A DNA stretch of 64,000 nucleotides from Burkholderiaceae bacterium DAT-1 (GCA_019084025.1 JAHRBI010000001.1:607505-671504); one strand, 5' to 3'. Positions 27,543 to 38,064 are shown, counted from the stretch's first letter. The notes: generated from the sequence alone by a model not told the origin. Program-made: numbers and translations.

Positions 27543-28328
27543 TCACGTTGCCATATTGCCGAGACAGGCCGTCATTGAACGATCGGCCGTAGTGCCCATA
27601 TCAAGCCAGAAGCTGACCACCCACGGTGTTTTCGGCGGCAAGGTTGAAGCACCGGGCAGGGTGCATTTGCTGGTTGGCTGCGCCACCATGAATGCGACAC
27701 TGGATAGATTTAACTGCGTCGCAAGAGTCTGCTGTGTCCAGACTATATTGCCCCAGTTATTTGCCGGGGTGGATAGGCTGCAGGCTACGCCCGAGGGGGA
27801 GCTTATCAAGATGAGCTGCTTGCTCGAACCGTCTACATGCAGGCCGCGGCAGATTGGCGTCGGGGTGGCAGAAGTAATATCGTTAAACGTCCACAATACA
27901 GTATTACCGCACGCCGGCTGAGTTCCCCCTGCCGCGCACAAGGCCGGATTCCATTTGTCGCTTGCAGTAGCCCCGATATTGATTGGCGTGGATGGCAGCG
28001 CCTTCTGTGTCGCGCCCGTCAACTTTTTACTGGATGCATCAATAGATGCGCCGGATAGGACTACCAGATGATTCGCCACGTCCGCATTACTGGCGATGCC
28101 GATCCCGTAGCCAGCAGCCTGTAACTCTGCCAGTGCACTCAACTCGGCAAATGCAGTCTGGCCCGCCGTACTGGCACTACTGACTGACTGGATTGAACCG
28201 GTCACCGTATTGCGGAACACCACTACCATCGCCATCACAACAATGAGCGATACCGCCAGACCTACCATCAATTCTATGAGGGTGAAACCACTGGCGCGTG
28301 CGAACTCCCGTCTGAAGGAAAGGTGCAT
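27543..28328 (-). CDS. pilW: type IV pilus minor pilin PilW
   Basis: A 261-residue PilW-family protein. The prepilin site is ASG|FTLIELMVGLAVSLIVVMAMVVVFR (shown in pieces: FTLIE, then the hydrophobic helix), with the conserved Glu at +5. The C-terminal part holds several Cys and a SSPSGVACSLS segment, and ends CLGNMAT. It starts by overlapping the pilV stop (TAATG at 28326-28330). It primes pilus assembly with the other minor pilins. Confidence 0.85.
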   Translation of the reverse strand: MHLSFRREFARASGFTLIELMVGLAVSLIVVMAMVVVFRNTVTGSIQSVSSASTAGQTAFAELSALAELQAAGYGIGIASNADVANHLVVLSGASIDASSKKLTGATQKALPSTPINIGATASDKWNPALCAAGGTQPACGNTVLWTFNDITSATPTPICRGLHVDGSSKQLILISSPSGVACSLSTPANNWGNIVWTQQTLATQLNLSSVAFMVAQPTSKCTLPGASTLPPKTPWVVSFWLDMGTTADRSMTACLGNMAT

Positions 28329-28783
28329 TAGAGGCTCACCTGAATCGTACCGGGGCTGCCGAACAGGCTGCTATTGGTGCTAGAGGTAAAGGTCGCCTGC
28401 TGGCTCATGACCTTACTTCCCCCGACCGTTACCTCCTGATCAGTACAGGCATAACTGATACCCAGTGTGACGGGCGCAGCCGACGCGCCGATACTCACAT
28501 TAAATGTCTTGGTGGCCGCAGCGCACAAGGCGGGTATGCCGCCATTTGCCAAGACATGCTCGCGGATACGCAATACCACTTCGTTTTTCATGTCTGTACG
28601 AACCTGCTGAACCGCATTTGAGTTCAATGCATATGCAGACCCCAGGCCAGTAATCAGCACAATCATCATGGCAATCAGGCTGTCTAGCAGCGTAATCCCC
28701 GATTGCAATCGGAGCGACGGTGGCGGATGAACGCCACGCACCTGGCGCCTAACCATCTTATTTGCCTTCTTCTGGGTGATCAT
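28328..28783 (-). CDS. pilV: type IV pilus minor pilin PilV-like
   Basis: A 151-residue minor pilin. The class III signal reads RLQSG|ITLLDSLIAMM and is followed by a hydrophobic helix; the +1 residue is Ile and the +5 residue is Asp where Glu is usual. The start at 28783 gives a 29-residue leader; an internal ATG at 28756, 8 bases after AAGG, would give a more usual 20-residue leader and is a fair alternative. It lies 10 bases after the FimT-like gene and overlaps pilW. Confidence 0.8.
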   Translation of the reverse strand: MITQKKANKMVRRQVRGVHPPPSLRLQSGITLLDSLIAMMIVLITGLGSAYALNSNAVQQVRTDMKNEVVLRIREHVLANGGIPALCAAATKTFNVSIGASAAPVTLGISYACTDQEVTVGGSKVMSQQATFTSSTNSSLFGSPGTIQVSL

Positions 28784-28793
28784 ATCCGCCCCA

Positions 28794-29258
28794 TCAAGAA
28801 ACCGTTATTAAGGGCAGGCTGCCATTCGCGCTCGGACCAATGCATGTCGTCGCATCCGGGGACGTGGTTACCCCACCTCTGCTCGTGAGCGCAAGGCAAG
28901 TTTTACTCCCCCCTCCGATGGACGCGGACACACCCGCGGGCAAGCTGGTTTTCCAGAGCAATACATTATCTGCGTTGGTTTTACAGGTTGCCGCACTGCA
29001 TGCGTAAAGCGAAATGGTCGTCCCACTGATCGTTATGAATGCCGCAGCAGCGCTTGAATCTGTAATGGCGCCCGGATTGCGCAGCGCAGTTGCACGCAGT
29101 TTGTGCAGTACTTCACTCTGAACCTGAGTGTTGGCGGTCGCCAGACGGCTATTGGTGCGCCAACTTTTGCTAAGCAGGGCGGCGAATAAAAGCACAACCC
29201 CCATGATGATAATGACCACCAGAGACTCAAACAGTGTAAATCCGCGCTGATTCCACAT
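28794..29258 (-). CDS. type IV pilus minor pilin FimT/GspH-like
   Basis: A 154-residue pseudopilin-like protein with a six-residue leader and cleavage site QRG|FTLFESLVVI, then a hydrophobic helix to about residue 30. The C-terminal domain is small and beta-rich with paired cysteines (LYACSAATC, KTCLAL, TTCIG) typical of FimT/FimU proteins. A GGGGG ribosome site precedes it. Second gene of the operon, 16 bases after the PilE-like gene. Confidence 0.85.
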   Translation of the reverse strand: MWNQRGFTLFESLVVIIIMGVVLLFAALLSKSWRTNSRLATANTQVQSEVLHKLRATALRNPGAITDSSAAAAFITISGTTISLYACSAATCKTNADNVLLWKTSLPAGVSASIGGGSKTCLALTSRGGVTTSPDATTCIGPSANGSLPLITVS

Positions 29259-29274
29259 CTTGCCCCCTGCTTGA

Positions 29275-29757
29275 TTAACAGGTTTTGCCCGACACGACGG
29301 TGATCGTTGAATCTGTGCTACTCATAGTGAGCTCACAATTACTCAGGATGGTTCCAGTGATACCGGTTGCCGTAACAGACCAGGAATCTGGCGTCGGGCT
29401 GGTTCCCGGCGTAAACGTATAGCTATATTTAAAGAATTGCGTCTGGGATGACTTCCAGCCGGGCACAAGCGATGCCAGCGTGGGGGTGGAAGTTGAATTG
29501 TAGGTAGTCGCCGCGGTCACCTTTGCCAGAGGCGACCCTTTCATGCTACCGGGATAGACGAGTGCCTGTTGATACCCGCTGGTAATGGCTGCACCAAGTG
29601 TCATCAGGTCAGTTTTTGCGCCTGAAACACGGCTGCCTTTGATATAGGAGGTATACGCTGGAATCGCGATCGCCGTCAGAATGCCAATGATTGCAATCAC
29701 AACCAGCAGCTCAATCAGCGTAAAACCCCGTACCTGGAAACGACCCACAACGCTCAT
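29275..29757 (-). CDS. type IV pilin PilE/PilA-like
   Basis: A 160-residue prepilin. The leader MSVVGRFQVRG is cleaved before FTLIELLVVIAIIGILTAIAIPAYTSYI, a textbook type IV pilin helix with Glu at +5. The C-terminal domain has a Cys pair (SNCELTMSS and the terminal SGKTC) forming the usual D-region loop. As first gene of a minor-pilin cluster it may be a PilE-type minor pilin rather than the main subunit. The long AT-rich spacer upstream probably holds the promoter. Confidence 0.85.
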   Translation of the reverse strand: MSVVGRFQVRGFTLIELLVVIAIIGILTAIAIPAYTSYIKGSRVSGAKTDLMTLGAAITSGYQQALVYPGSMKGSPLAKVTAATTYNSTSTPTLASLVPGWKSSQTQFFKYSYTFTPGTSPTPDSWSVTATGITGTILSNCELTMSSTDSTITVVSGKTC

Positions 29758-30191
29758 TCCTATACACCCTCAACCTTCATAAACTCGCTCTGACACATCA
29801 GACGCACCGCCCGATTATGACACTACACGTTTTGCACAATTCATGATTGATAACCAAAATTCCACTTTGGTACCTTTATGCAATCAGGCACCAATTAAAA
29901 ATATCTATTCGACTAGCATGCTACCCAACATTTATAACCTTGCCAAGCAAGACGTCAGTTAAAAACAGGGCTAGCCCATCAAATTAAAATTAAGCAAATT
30001 CTTATAAATAAAGCACTTACATCAATTAATTGCACATTCACTCGACACTGGTCTTACCGGAAATACATACCTGCACTCCAGTACATAAAATGAAACCAAT
30101 AAAAATACCATCGCAGCGAATTTCGTCGAAGACTTATATTTAAGTGGTATTATTGTGCAAATGTGCAATTATTCAAATCACGCAAATAGCC
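29758..30191. other. AT-rich intergenic region upstream of the pilin operon
   Basis: About 430 bases with no coding potential and visibly low GC (especially 29870-30190) compared with the rest of the window. It separates the pilin operon from the end of pntB, both on the minus strand, so it must hold the pilin promoter. CATAAT at the minus strand near 29815 could be a -10. A sigma-54-like element near 29878-29892 has the wrong GG-GC spacing and is not called. Confidence 0.6.
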
Positions 30192-30216
30192 AAAAAAATA
30201 CCCCGCCGGAGCGGGG
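30192..30216 (-). terminator. Rho-independent terminator of the pnt operon
   Basis: On the minus strand CCCCGC (30216-30211) pairs with GCGGGG (30206-30201) around a 4-base loop, followed by TATTTTTTT. It lies 25 bases past the pntB stop. Confidence 0.92.
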
Positions 30217-30241
30217 TTGGATTTGAACGGCTGAATAGAGG

Positions 30242-31624
30242 TCAGTGCGCAACAGCCTTCAACATGTCCTCCACGACCTTCTTGGCATCACCAAACACCA
30301 TCATGGTCTTATCGAGGTAGAAGAGTTCGTTGTCCAGGCCTGCATAGCCCGCATTCATGGACCGTTTCACTACCACCACAGTGCGGGCCTTGTGCGCTTC
30401 CAGAATCGGCATGCCGTAGATCGGGCTCTGCTTATCTTTTTGTGCGGCCGGATTCACCACGTCGTTGGCGCCAATCACCAGCACCACATCGGTATTCGAG
30501 AAGTCGGAATTGATTTCTTCCATCTCCAGCACATGCTCGTACGGCACTTCAGCTTCAGCCAGTAACACGTTCATGTGGCCCGGCATACGCCCAGCAACCG
30601 GGTGAATGGCGTAGCGCACGTTCACACCTGCTTCGTTCAACAGGTCTGCATACTCCTGCAGTGCATGCTGGGCGCGCGATACCGCCAAACCGTAACCCGG
30701 CACGATGACTACATTGGCCGCATTGCTCATCATGAAGGCCGCATCTTCCGCACTGCCTGCCTTGTAGGCCTTGGCCTCGCCATCACCGGATGCTGCAGCC
30801 TCGGCACTATCGCCACCCATGCCGCCAAAGATCACGTTCAGCAACGAACGGTTCATGGCCTTGCACATGATGTAGGACAGAATCGCGCCGGATGCGCCCA
30901 CCAGTGAGCCTGCAATGATCAGCACGGAATTGCCCAGCGTGAAACCAATACCCGCTGCCGCCCAGCCGGAGTAGCTGTTCAGCATCGACACCACCACCGG
31001 CATGTCACCGCCGCCAATCGGCGCGATCAGGAAATAGCCCAGCGCCAGCGATAGGCCCGTCATGATAAAGAACGAAGTGAGCGACTCAGTGATGAAGTAA
31101 TGCGAACCCGCTGCCAGCATCAGCAATGCGATGCCCAGCTGCGCAGGCTTCACCCAGCCGCCCTTGAGCGGCTTGGCGCCCAGCTTGCCGGAGAGCTTGC
31201 CCCAGGCGATCACGGATGCAGTAAAAGTAATCCCGCCGATGAAACAGCCCACAAACAGTTCGACGCGCTGCACGGTTGTATGATGTACGCCCGGATGCTG
31301 CACAGCAGCCAGCGCGATCAGCACAGCGGCCAGACCCACTAGCGAGTGCATCAGCGCCACGGTTTCCGGCATTTGCGTCATCGGTACCGTTTTGGCACGG
31401 AAGATACCGATACCAGCACCCGCGACCACCGCCACCAGTATCAGTGCCAGATTGGGGTTGGGAACAATGGCCAGTGTGGTCAGACCGGCAATAGCCATCC
31501 CGGCCATGCCGAACTTGTTACCGGCAATGGCGCTCTTGGGACTGGAGAGGCCGCGCAGCGACAAAATGAACAAAATGGCCGCAACGAGGTAAAGCCAGTC
31601 TGCATAGGCTTGGAATGAAGTCAT
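30242..31624 (-). CDS. pntB: NAD(P) transhydrogenase subunit beta
   Basis: A 460-residue membrane subunit of the proton-translocating transhydrogenase that makes NADPH from NADH. The N-terminal two-thirds form about nine membrane helices (e.g. LVGLAAVLIALAAV, AAGIGFTLGNSVLIIAGSLVGASGAIL). The C-terminal dIII NADP-binding domain has VVIVPGYGLAVSRAQHAL, HPVAGRMPGHMNVLLAEA and VLVIGANDVVNPAA. An AAGGAGG site precedes the ATG at 31624. Third gene of pntAA-pntAB-pntB. Confidence 0.96.
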   Translation of the reverse strand: MTSFQAYADWLYLVAAILFILSLRGLSSPKSAIAGNKFGMAGMAIAGLTTLAIVPNPNLALILVAVVAGAGIGIFRAKTVPMTQMPETVALMHSLVGLAAVLIALAAVQHPGVHHTTVQRVELFVGCFIGGITFTASVIAWGKLSGKLGAKPLKGGWVKPAQLGIALLMLAAGSHYFITESLTSFFIMTGLSLALGYFLIAPIGGGDMPVVVSMLNSYSGWAAAGIGFTLGNSVLIIAGSLVGASGAILSYIMCKAMNRSLLNVIFGGMGGDSAEAAASGDGEAKAYKAGSAEDAAFMMSNAANVVIVPGYGLAVSRAQHALQEYADLLNEAGVNVRYAIHPVAGRMPGHMNVLLAEAEVPYEHVLEMEEINSDFSNTDVVLVIGANDVVNPAAQKDKQSPIYGMPILEAHKARTVVVVKRSMNAGYAGLDNELFYLDKTMMVFGDAKKVVEDMLKAVAH

Positions 31625-31634
31625 GGTGGCCTCC

Positions 31635-31976
31635 TTATTTCTTCTTGCGGAACATGTCGAGCATGCGCGAGGTCACGGCGAAGCCGCCAAAGATGTTTAC
31701 GCTGGCGAGAAAGACGGCCAGTGCACCCAAGACCGATGTGGGCGAGAGACTATCGCCGCCAACCGTCACGGTTTGCAGCAAGGCACCTACGATGATGATG
31801 CCGGAAATGGCATTGGTTACGGCCATGAGTGGCGTATGCAGAGCAGGCGTCACGTTCCAGACGATGTGATAACCGACCACAATGGCCAGCACAAAAATAG
31901 TGAATGTCGCGACAAAGGGGGTAGCGGCGACGGTTTCAACGGCTGCCTGTGCAGCCTGTGCGATTTCGATGCTCAT
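31635..31976 (-). CDS. pntAB: NAD(P) transhydrogenase subunit alpha part 2
   Basis: A 113-residue membrane subunit (domain dII of the alpha chain as a separate gene). Hydrophobic helices include [20 protein letters not shown] and a second around [20 protein letters not shown]. The split of alpha into two genes is common outside enterobacteria. It overlaps pntAA by four bases (ATGA) and lies 10 bases before pntB. Confidence 0.95.
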   Translation of the reverse strand: MSIEIAQAAQAAVETVAATPFVATFTIFVLAIVVGYHIVWNVTPALHTPLMAVTNAISGIIIVGALLQTVTVGGDSLSPTSVLGALAVFLASVNIFGGFAVTSRMLDMFRKKK

Positions 31977-33148
31977 GATTGGGTCTCCGGTACGCTGGCA
32001 GGCTTCACTGGGGCCGGTGCGGTTGCAGCACCAAAGCGGCGCTGACCTGCATGGCAGATAAGGGAGGCGGCAAGGATGTCGTCTTCAAGATTCAGTGCGT
32101 AGCCGCCTTCCTTGGTCAGCAGCAACGCCACAAAATTGAAGACATTGCGCGCATACAGGGCAGATGCATCTGCCGCGACCATACCCGCAAGATTGCTCGG
32201 GCCAAGAATGGTCACGCCACCGTCGGTGATGACAGTTTCATCCTTGCGTGTGAGCGGGCAATTGCCGCCCCAGTCGGAGGCCAGATCAACCACAACCGCG
32301 CCCGGCTTCATGCCATTGACGGTATCTGCAGACAGCAGCACCGGTGCCGGACGACCCGGAATCAGCGCGGTGGTAATCACAATGTCGGCATTGCGTGCAT
32401 GCTTGTCGACCAGCGCAGCCTGACGCTGCTTGTAGTCGTCACTCATTTCACGGGCGTAACCACCCGATGTCTCGGCCTGCTTCTTTTCTTCCTCGTTCAG
32501 CGGGACTTCGATGAACTTGGCACCCAGTGATTCCACCTGCTCCTTAGCCACCGGACGTACATCAAAGGCTTCCACGACCGCACCGAGGCGCTTGGCTGTC
32601 GCAATCGCCTGCAAGCCAGCCACCCCTGCCCCCAGAATCAATACACGGGCAGGCTTAACCGTACCCGCAGCCGTCATCAGCATGGGCATGAAGCGTGGAT
32701 AGTGATTGGTTGCCAGCAAAACGGCGCGATAGCCTGCAATATTGGCCTGCGACGACAGCACGTCCATGGCTTGCGCACGGGTGGTACGTGGCACCAACTC
32801 CAGTGCATAGGCATCGAACGATCGGGATGTGTAGGCGTCCAGATGCGGATTGCGATAGGGATCGCACAGCGAAACAACCGCCGCCCCTTCTGGAATCAAC
32901 ACCAGTTCTTCGGCATTGGGCGCACGTACCTTGGCGACGAGCTTTGCACCCGCAACTGTGGCTGCAAAGTCCGGGCAGACTTTGGCTCCGGCAGCCTCGA
33001 ACGCGGCATCCGGAATCGCAGCATGGCGACCGGCGCCCCGCTGGACGTGCACGGTCAGGCCTGCGCCGACCCATTTCTTGATGGTTTCGGGTATGGCCGC
33101 AACTCGGGTTTCCCCAGCTGCGGATTCACCGGGAATGGCAATCTGCAT
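31973..33148 (-). CDS. pntAA: NAD(P) transhydrogenase subunit alpha part 1
   Basis: A 391-residue soluble NAD-binding dI domain, related to alanine dehydrogenase. [20 protein letters not shown] opens the fold; the Rossmann motif [22 protein letters not shown] with the following Asp (EAFDVR) binds [23 protein letters not shown] and the GRPAPVL loop are present. First gene of the operon; GAGG precedes the ATG at 33148. Confidence 0.95.
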   Translation of the reverse strand: MQIAIPGESAAGETRVAAIPETIKKWVGAGLTVHVQRGAGRHAAIPDAAFEAAGAKVCPDFAATVAGAKLVAKVRAPNAEELVLIPEGAAVVSLCDPYRNPHLDAYTSRSFDAYALELVPRTTRAQAMDVLSSQANIAGYRAVLLATNHYPRFMPMLMTAAGTVKPARVLILGAGVAGLQAIATAKRLGAVVEAFDVRPVAKEQVESLGAKFIEVPLNEEEKKQAETSGGYAREMSDDYKQRQAALVDKHARNADIVITTALIPGRPAPVLLSADTVNGMKPGAVVVDLASDWGGNCPLTRKDETVITDGGVTILGPSNLAGMVAADASALYARNVFNFVALLLTKEGGYALNLEDDILAASLICHAGQRRFGAATAPAPVKPASVPETQS

Positions 33149-33480
33149 GACAACCTCTGCAAAGCAATGAAAATCCGTTCAATCGCGACGCTGGCGACAA
33201 GTCGGCGGATATTCAATGCGATGTGCATTGCCGCAGTATGAAGGCCAGACGGGCGATCGGGACTAAAACACCAGCCCCTGGCGACATGGATAAGCTCCAT
33301 CGCGTCAGGCTCCGGTTTGATCGCCGCGTGTGGCAGCAGGTTCCGGTACGATAACCGGATCAGCGAGTGCCGGTAAGCACTCTCATTCAAGCAAGTGCTT
33401 GACTGCTTCTATTCAAACACGGATTGGACAGAATGGGAATGAGCTGTTGCTGCATTGCAACAGAAGGGAGATGTGTGGAT
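33149..33480. repeat. intergenic region with a row of inverted repeats
   Basis: No gene is supported. Four small inverted repeats follow one another: TCCGGT/ACCGGA (33342-33359), AGTGC/GCACT (33366-33381), TCAAGCA/TGCTTGA (33387-33402) and CTGTTGC/GCAACAG (33444-33463). They lie downstream of the chemoreceptor gene and upstream of pntAA, so they may help termination of the former or hold regulatory sites of the latter. None has a T-tract. Confidence 0.4.
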
Positions 33481-34956
33481 TCAGAAGAGCTCAGCCTGAG
33501 CGTAACTATCTGATTCGATGACTTCTGCAGGGTAGCCGACCCGCAAGCCGCCCCAGTGCTCGCCATCCACGAATACCGGCACCGACAGATCGTGCATGAC
33601 CTCACCGGTATCACGGACATAGGTTTGCACCAGTACGACATCCTGATGCGCGCCGCAGCGCACGCCGGTCGGATCATTAAAGATGCGCTTGGTCCGGTTG
33701 CCCACAAGATCCCTGGCGGGGTCACCAGTCAGCGGCTGGCAGAATTTGTTGTTATGCGTGGGCACGTAGCCCCGCTTGTCGGTTGCAATGGCATAAACCA
33801 CATCGGGAAACTGTTGCAGGAAAGGCTCCTGAAGGCCGGGCAGCACTTGATCTGCAAAGGTATCGAATGACGTGGTGTACTTGGGTGGCTGGGTGCCGGA
33901 AACAGGCAGATAACGATCCGAAAACAAATCTGTCCGGCTAAGCCGTCCTTCGGTGATCGATTCTGAAAAAATCCGGCCAATTGCATCCGCTGTGCTTCTG
34001 GCCAGACGGAAGAGATCCAGATGCACACAGGGTGTTTCGGATTCGACAATCACCTTGAAGCTCGACTCGGCATGCAGGCTGGCTTTAGCCGAAGTATCCG
34101 ACAGTTCGTTCTGGAATCGGCCAATATGCAGATAGCTCTCGCTCGCATGAGACTCGATCTGGTCTGCACGGATAGCGGAGGTTTCGGCCTGCTCGGTAAT
34201 CACCTGAAGATGAGCGGTGGTATCAATGGCACCGGACACCATATGATGGAGATTTCGTGCGACATTGGTAGCCACGTCGACTACTGCATCAGAACGAGCC
34301 GCCAATGAGCTGATACTGCGTACAGAGGTGTCTGTGGCTGTATGAATAGCCGATACAGACGCCGTGATGCTGCTTGCAGCCTGCATGGTCGACTGCGCCA
34401 GACGCCCCACTTCTTCCGCCACCACCGAGAAACCCCGACCTGCCTCACCAGCGCGCGCGGCCTCGATTGCTGCATTCAGTGCCAGCATATTGGTCTGTTT
34501 GGCGATACCCTGAATCGTGACACTGGCGGCCTGAATCTGCTTCATTTCCGCAGCCAGTGTGTGCAGCATGGCCTCGGTCTCATGGATTTGCTGCACAATG
34601 CCGCCTAGCTCACTGACCGCATCATCCAGCTCACGAGCGCCATTTTCCGACTCGTTCCGGGTCTGACTGGCGACCTCTGTCGCCTCACGCACCCGGTCAA
34701 CGACCTGATGAGCGGACTCCCGGATGGCAATGGACTCATCCGAAATGGCGTTGGATAAGCCTGCAATATTGGTTGCATCACGACTCAATACTGCCAACCG
34801 ATGACACACACTGGCCAGATTCATACCGACTTCGCGCAACGCAATGCTCAGCACCGCCGACGAGGAGTCCGACTGTTCGACACTGGACGCCACTGTATCA
34901 ACCTGCTCGTCCTGAGCAGGCTGGGGCGTCCTGAAAAAACGCTTGAGATTCAACAT
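33481..34956 (-). CDS. soluble methyl-accepting chemotaxis protein with C-terminal sensor domain
   Basis: A 491-residue chemoreceptor without any membrane segment. The signalling hairpin is at about residues 60-300, with the conserved tip reading [20 protein letters not shown] then [15 protein letters not shown]. The C-terminal 160 residues (about 330-491) form a sensor-like domain containing [36 protein letters not shown] and [21 protein letters not shown], a Cache-like block known from other cytoplasmic receptors. The signal is unknown. I start at 34956 (MLNLKRFF), after GGACGG; an in-frame ATG at 34971 is poorer. No che genes are nearby. Confidence 0.88.
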   Translation of the reverse strand: MLNLKRFFRTPQPAQDEQVDTVASSVEQSDSSSAVLSIALREVGMNLASVCHRLAVLSRDATNIAGLSNAISDESIAIRESAHQVVDRVREATEVASQTRNESENGARELDDAVSELGGIVQQIHETEAMLHTLAAEMKQIQAASVTIQGIAKQTNMLALNAAIEAARAGEAGRGFSVVAEEVGRLAQSTMQAASSITASVSAIHTATDTSVRSISSLAARSDAVVDVATNVARNLHHMVSGAIDTTAHLQVITEQAETSAIRADQIESHASESYLHIGRFQNELSDTSAKASLHAESSFKVIVESETPCVHLDLFRLARSTADAIGRIFSESITEGRLSRTDLFSDRYLPVSGTQPPKYTTSFDTFADQVLPGLQEPFLQQFPDVVYAIATDKRGYVPTHNNKFCQPLTGDPARDLVGNRTKRIFNDPTGVRCGAHQDVVLVQTYVRDTGEVMHDLSVPVFVDGEHWGGLRVGYPAEVIESDSYAQAELF

Positions 34957-35044
34957 GAGCCGTCCACACATCAGTGCTTGGCTTTACTTTAGTACACTCG
35001 CACAAGCGATGTCCTTCAGCACAGGCACAGACGGTCAGCCGAAC

Positions 35045-35067
35045 AAAAAGCCGCTCTTGCGAGCGGC
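35045..35067. terminator. terminator after gatB (bidirectional form)
   Basis: GCCGCTC/GAGCGGC with loop TTGC has T-runs on both sides (TTTTT on the minus strand, CTTTTCT on the plus strand). It lies 27 bases past the gatB stop and should end the gatCAB-gmhA operon. Confidence 0.88.
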
Positions 35068-35093
35068 CTTTTCTGCGGACATTCGACTCAGTT

Positions 35094-36524
35094 TCAGGCG
35101 GTCAGCTTGCGTTTGAGAATCTCGTTTACCGTTGCAGGATCCGCCTTGCCCTTGGCTGCCTTCATGCACTGGCCCACCAGCGCATTGAACGCCTTCTCCT
35201 TGCCCGACTTGAATTCGCCCACCATCCCGGCATTGGCATCCAGCACGGCATCAATCATGGCTTCAATGGCGCCTGTATCGGTTTCCTGCTTCAGACCCAG
35301 CTCTTCGATCAGCTGGTCTGCAGACTTGTCCGACTCCCACATGGCGCGCAGCACATCCTTGCCACCCTTCTGGTTGATCGTCTTGTCGGCAATCCGCCTG
35401 AGGATGCTAGCCAGACCATCAGGACGCACCGGACAATCGGCAATGGTCTTCTCCTCGCGATTCAGCTGCGCGGAAATATCGCCCATCAGCCAGTTACTAG
35501 CGAGCTTGGGCTCGACGCCTGCAGCCACCACCGCTTCGAAGTAAGCGGCCATTTCGCGGCTGGCGGTCAGCGCAACAGCGTCGTATTGCGGCAGACCATA
35601 CTGGCTTGCAAAGCGCGCTTGCATGGCTTCCGGCAGTTCCGGCAGTTCGGCGCGCACTGCATCGATTTCGGCTTCCGAAATCACCAGCGGCGGCAGATCC
35701 GGATCGGGGAAGTAGCGATAATCGTGTGCATCTTCCTTGCTGCGCATCATACGTGTTTCGCCGGTATCCGGATCAAACAGTACGGTGGCCTGCACGATTT
35801 CGTGCCCATCTTCGATCTGTTCGATCTGCCACTGTGTTTCGAATTTGATCGCCTGTTCCATGAACTTGAAGCTGTTCAAGTTCTTGATTTCACGGCGGGT
35901 GCCGAACTTTTCCTGACCCTTCGGACGCACAGATACGTTCACATCGCAACGGAACGAACCTTCCTGCATATTGCCGTCGCAGATACCGATCCAGGTCACG
36001 ATATTGTGCAGCGCCTTGGCATAAGCCACGGCTTCAGCTGCGGAACGCATTTCCGGTTCGGACACGATTTCCAGCAACGGTGTACCCGCGCGGTTCAAAT
36101 CGATGCCGCTTACGCCCTGAAAGCCTTCGTGAACCGACTTGCCTGCATCTTCTTCCAGATGGGCGCGGGTCAGGTTGATCTTCTTTTCTTCATCGCCCAC
36201 GCGGATGGTCACGGCGCCGCCCTCGACAATCGGCAGCTCAAACTGACTGATCTGATAGCCCTTGGGCAGATCGGGGTAGAAATAATTCTTGCGGGCAAAC
36301 ACCGATTTACGGTTGATATTCGCACCAATGGCCAGGCCAAAACGGATGGCCTTCTCGACCGCCGCTTTATTCATCACCGGCAACACACCCGGCAGCGCCA
36401 GATCCACGGCGCAGGCCTGCGTATTCGGCGCCTGACCAAAATCAGTGGAGGCGCCGGAAAAAATCTTCGAATGCGTGGATAGCTGGGTATGCACTTCCAG
36501 CCCGATCACAACTTCCCATTGCAT
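35094..36524 (-). CDS. gatB: Asp-tRNA(Asn)/Glu-tRNA(Gln) amidotransferase subunit B
   Basis: A 476-residue subunit that activates the misacylated tRNA in the GatCAB complex. The N-terminal [34 protein letters not shown] and [19 protein letters not shown] blocks are diagnostic; the C-terminal helical/YqeY-like tail (about 330-476) binds tRNA. I place the start at 36524 (MQWEVVIG), the usual N-terminus, with GGAAGG upstream. It follows gatA by 80 bases. Confidence 0.97.
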   Translation of the reverse strand: MQWEVVIGLEVHTQLSTHSKIFSGASTDFGQAPNTQACAVDLALPGVLPVMNKAAVEKAIRFGLAIGANINRKSVFARKNYFYPDLPKGYQISQFELPIVEGGAVTIRVGDEEKKINLTRAHLEEDAGKSVHEGFQGVSGIDLNRAGTPLLEIVSEPEMRSAAEAVAYAKALHNIVTWIGICDGNMQEGSFRCDVNVSVRPKGQEKFGTRREIKNLNSFKFMEQAIKFETQWQIEQIEDGHEIVQATVLFDPDTGETRMMRSKEDAHDYRYFPDPDLPPLVISEAEIDAVRAELPELPEAMQARFASQYGLPQYDAVALTASREMAAYFEAVVAAGVEPKLASNWLMGDISAQLNREEKTIADCPVRPDGLASILRRIADKTINQKGGKDVLRAMWESDKSADQLIEELGLKQETDTGAIEAMIDAVLDANAGMVGEFKSGKEKAFNALVGQCMKAAKGKADPATVNEILKRKLTA

Positions 36525-36604
36525 GGTTACTTTTCCTTCCATGTCTCGGCCTGCCACCACATCCATCACGTACATGACAGGCTCGAATGATTCTATTGTC
36601 GCCC

Positions 36605-38056
36605 TTAAAGCGCCGGTGCCTTGGTATGCCAGTCCGTCACCTGCTGGAACTGATGCGCCAGATTCAGCAACTTCGCTTCGGCAAAATGCGTCCCGATCAG
36701 CTGCATGCCAATCGGACGGCCATTGCTGGCAAAGCCCACCGGATGCGACAGCCCCGGCAGACCGGCCAGATTCACACCCAGCGTGTAGACGTCTTCCAGA
36801 TAGGCTGCGACCGGATCAGCGTTCTTGCTGCCGAGATTCCAGGCGACTGTCGGGGCGGCCGGTGCGGCGATGACATCGCACTGGGTAAAGCCCTTGAGGA
36901 AATCCTCGGTCAAGAGGCGGCGCACCTTCTGAGCCTTCAGGTAATAAGCATCGTAGTAACCGTGGCTCAACACGTAGGCGCCCGTCAGAATCCGGCGCTT
37001 CACTTCCGGGCCAAAGCCTTCGGCGCGACTCTTCTCGTACATGTCGTTCAGATCGCGGTATTCAGCAGCGCGATGACCGTAGCGCACACCATCAAAGCGG
37101 CTCAGATTGCTCGATGCTTCCGCAGGTGCAATCACGTAGTAGGCCGGAATGGCCAGCTCGGTGCGCGGCAGGCTGATTTCCACAATTTCCGCGCCCAGCT
37201 TTTTGTATTCAGCCAGCGCCGCTTCCACCGCAGCAGCCACTTCGCGATCGAGACCAGCACCAAAGTATTCCTTCGGCAACCCGATGCGTACGCCTGCCAG
37301 CGATTTGCCCAGATCACGGGTGTAATCCTCGGACTCCCGCACCAGACTGGTGGCATCGCGCACATCATGGCCTGCCATCACATTCAGCATCAGCGCACAG
37401 TCTTCTGCGGTCTGGGCAATCGGGCCGCCCTGATCCAGACTGGATGCAAACGCCACCATGCCATAGCGGCTGACCACGCCGTACGTCGGCTTGATACCGG
37501 TCACGCCACAGAAGGCGGCAGGCTGACGAATCGAGCCGCCGGTATCGGTTGCGGTTGCAGCGGGCGCCAGACGTGCTGCCACGGCCGCAGCCGAACCACC
37601 CGAGCTGCCGCCCGGTACAGCGTTCAGATCCCACGGATTTTTCACCGCACCAAACGCCGAATTCTCGTTGGCGGAACCCATGGCGAATTCGTCCATATTG
37701 GTGCGGCCCAGGGTCACCAGACCAGCAGCCTTGGCCTTGGTGACGACATGCGCATCGTAGGGCGACACAAAATTCGCCAGCATCTTCGAGCCACAGGTGG
37801 TCTTCCAGCCTTCGGCACAGAAAATGTCCTTGTGCGCAATCGGCGCGCCGAGCAGCAAACCAGTCTCACCGGCGGCACGACGGGCATCGGCTGCACGCGC
37901 TTCGTTCAGGGTGAGATCACGGTCCACGGTGATAAAGGCATTCAGCGCGCCATTGTGCGCCGTGATGCGGTCGAGATAATCGGTGGCCAGTTCGACGGCC
38001 GAGACCTTGCCGTCAGCCAGCAGAGTCGAAATCTGTTTAAGAGTATGAGTGGTCAT
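36605..38056 (-). CDS. gatA: Asp-tRNA(Asn)/Glu-tRNA(Gln) amidotransferase subunit A
   Basis: A 483-residue amidase-signature enzyme that releases ammonia from glutamine. The Ser-cisSer-Lys triad sits in IAHKDIFC (Lys), [10 protein letters not shown] and the Gly/Ser-rich [15 protein letters not shown]. Length normal. The ATG at 38056 is used; an in-frame TTG at 38068 overlaps the gmhA stop. It lies just after gmhA, which separates it from gatC. Confidence 0.97.
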   Translation of the reverse strand: MTTHTLKQISTLLADGKVSAVELATDYLDRITAHNGALNAFITVDRDLTLNEARAADARRAAGETGLLLGAPIAHKDIFCAEGWKTTCGSKMLANFVSPYDAHVVTKAKAAGLVTLGRTNMDEFAMGSANENSAFGAVKNPWDLNAVPGGSSGGSAAAVAARLAPAATATDTGGSIRQPAAFCGVTGIKPTYGVVSRYGMVAFASSLDQGGPIAQTAEDCALMLNVMAGHDVRDATSLVRESEDYTRDLGKSLAGVRIGLPKEYFGAGLDREVAAAVEAALAEYKKLGAEIVEISLPRTELAIPAYYVIAPAEASSNLSRFDGVRYGHRAAEYRDLNDMYEKSRAEGFGPEVKRRILTGAYVLSHGYYDAYYLKAQKVRRLLTEDFLKGFTQCDVIAAPAAPTVAWNLGSKNADPVAAYLEDVYTLGVNLAGLPGLSHPVGFASNGRPIGMQLIGTHFAEAKLLNLAHQFQQVTDWHTKAPAL

Positions 38057-38064
38057 GTTTTCGC

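Noticed and set aside
29878..29892. Sigma-54 promoter for the pilin operon
   Set aside because: On the minus strand TGGTGCC..TTGCA is close, but the GG and GC are 9 rather than 10 bases apart, and it is far from the start codon.
34974..36482. Long open frame (502 codons) opposite gatB
   Set aside because: Antisense to an intact gatB with no recognisable domain; explained by codon bias.
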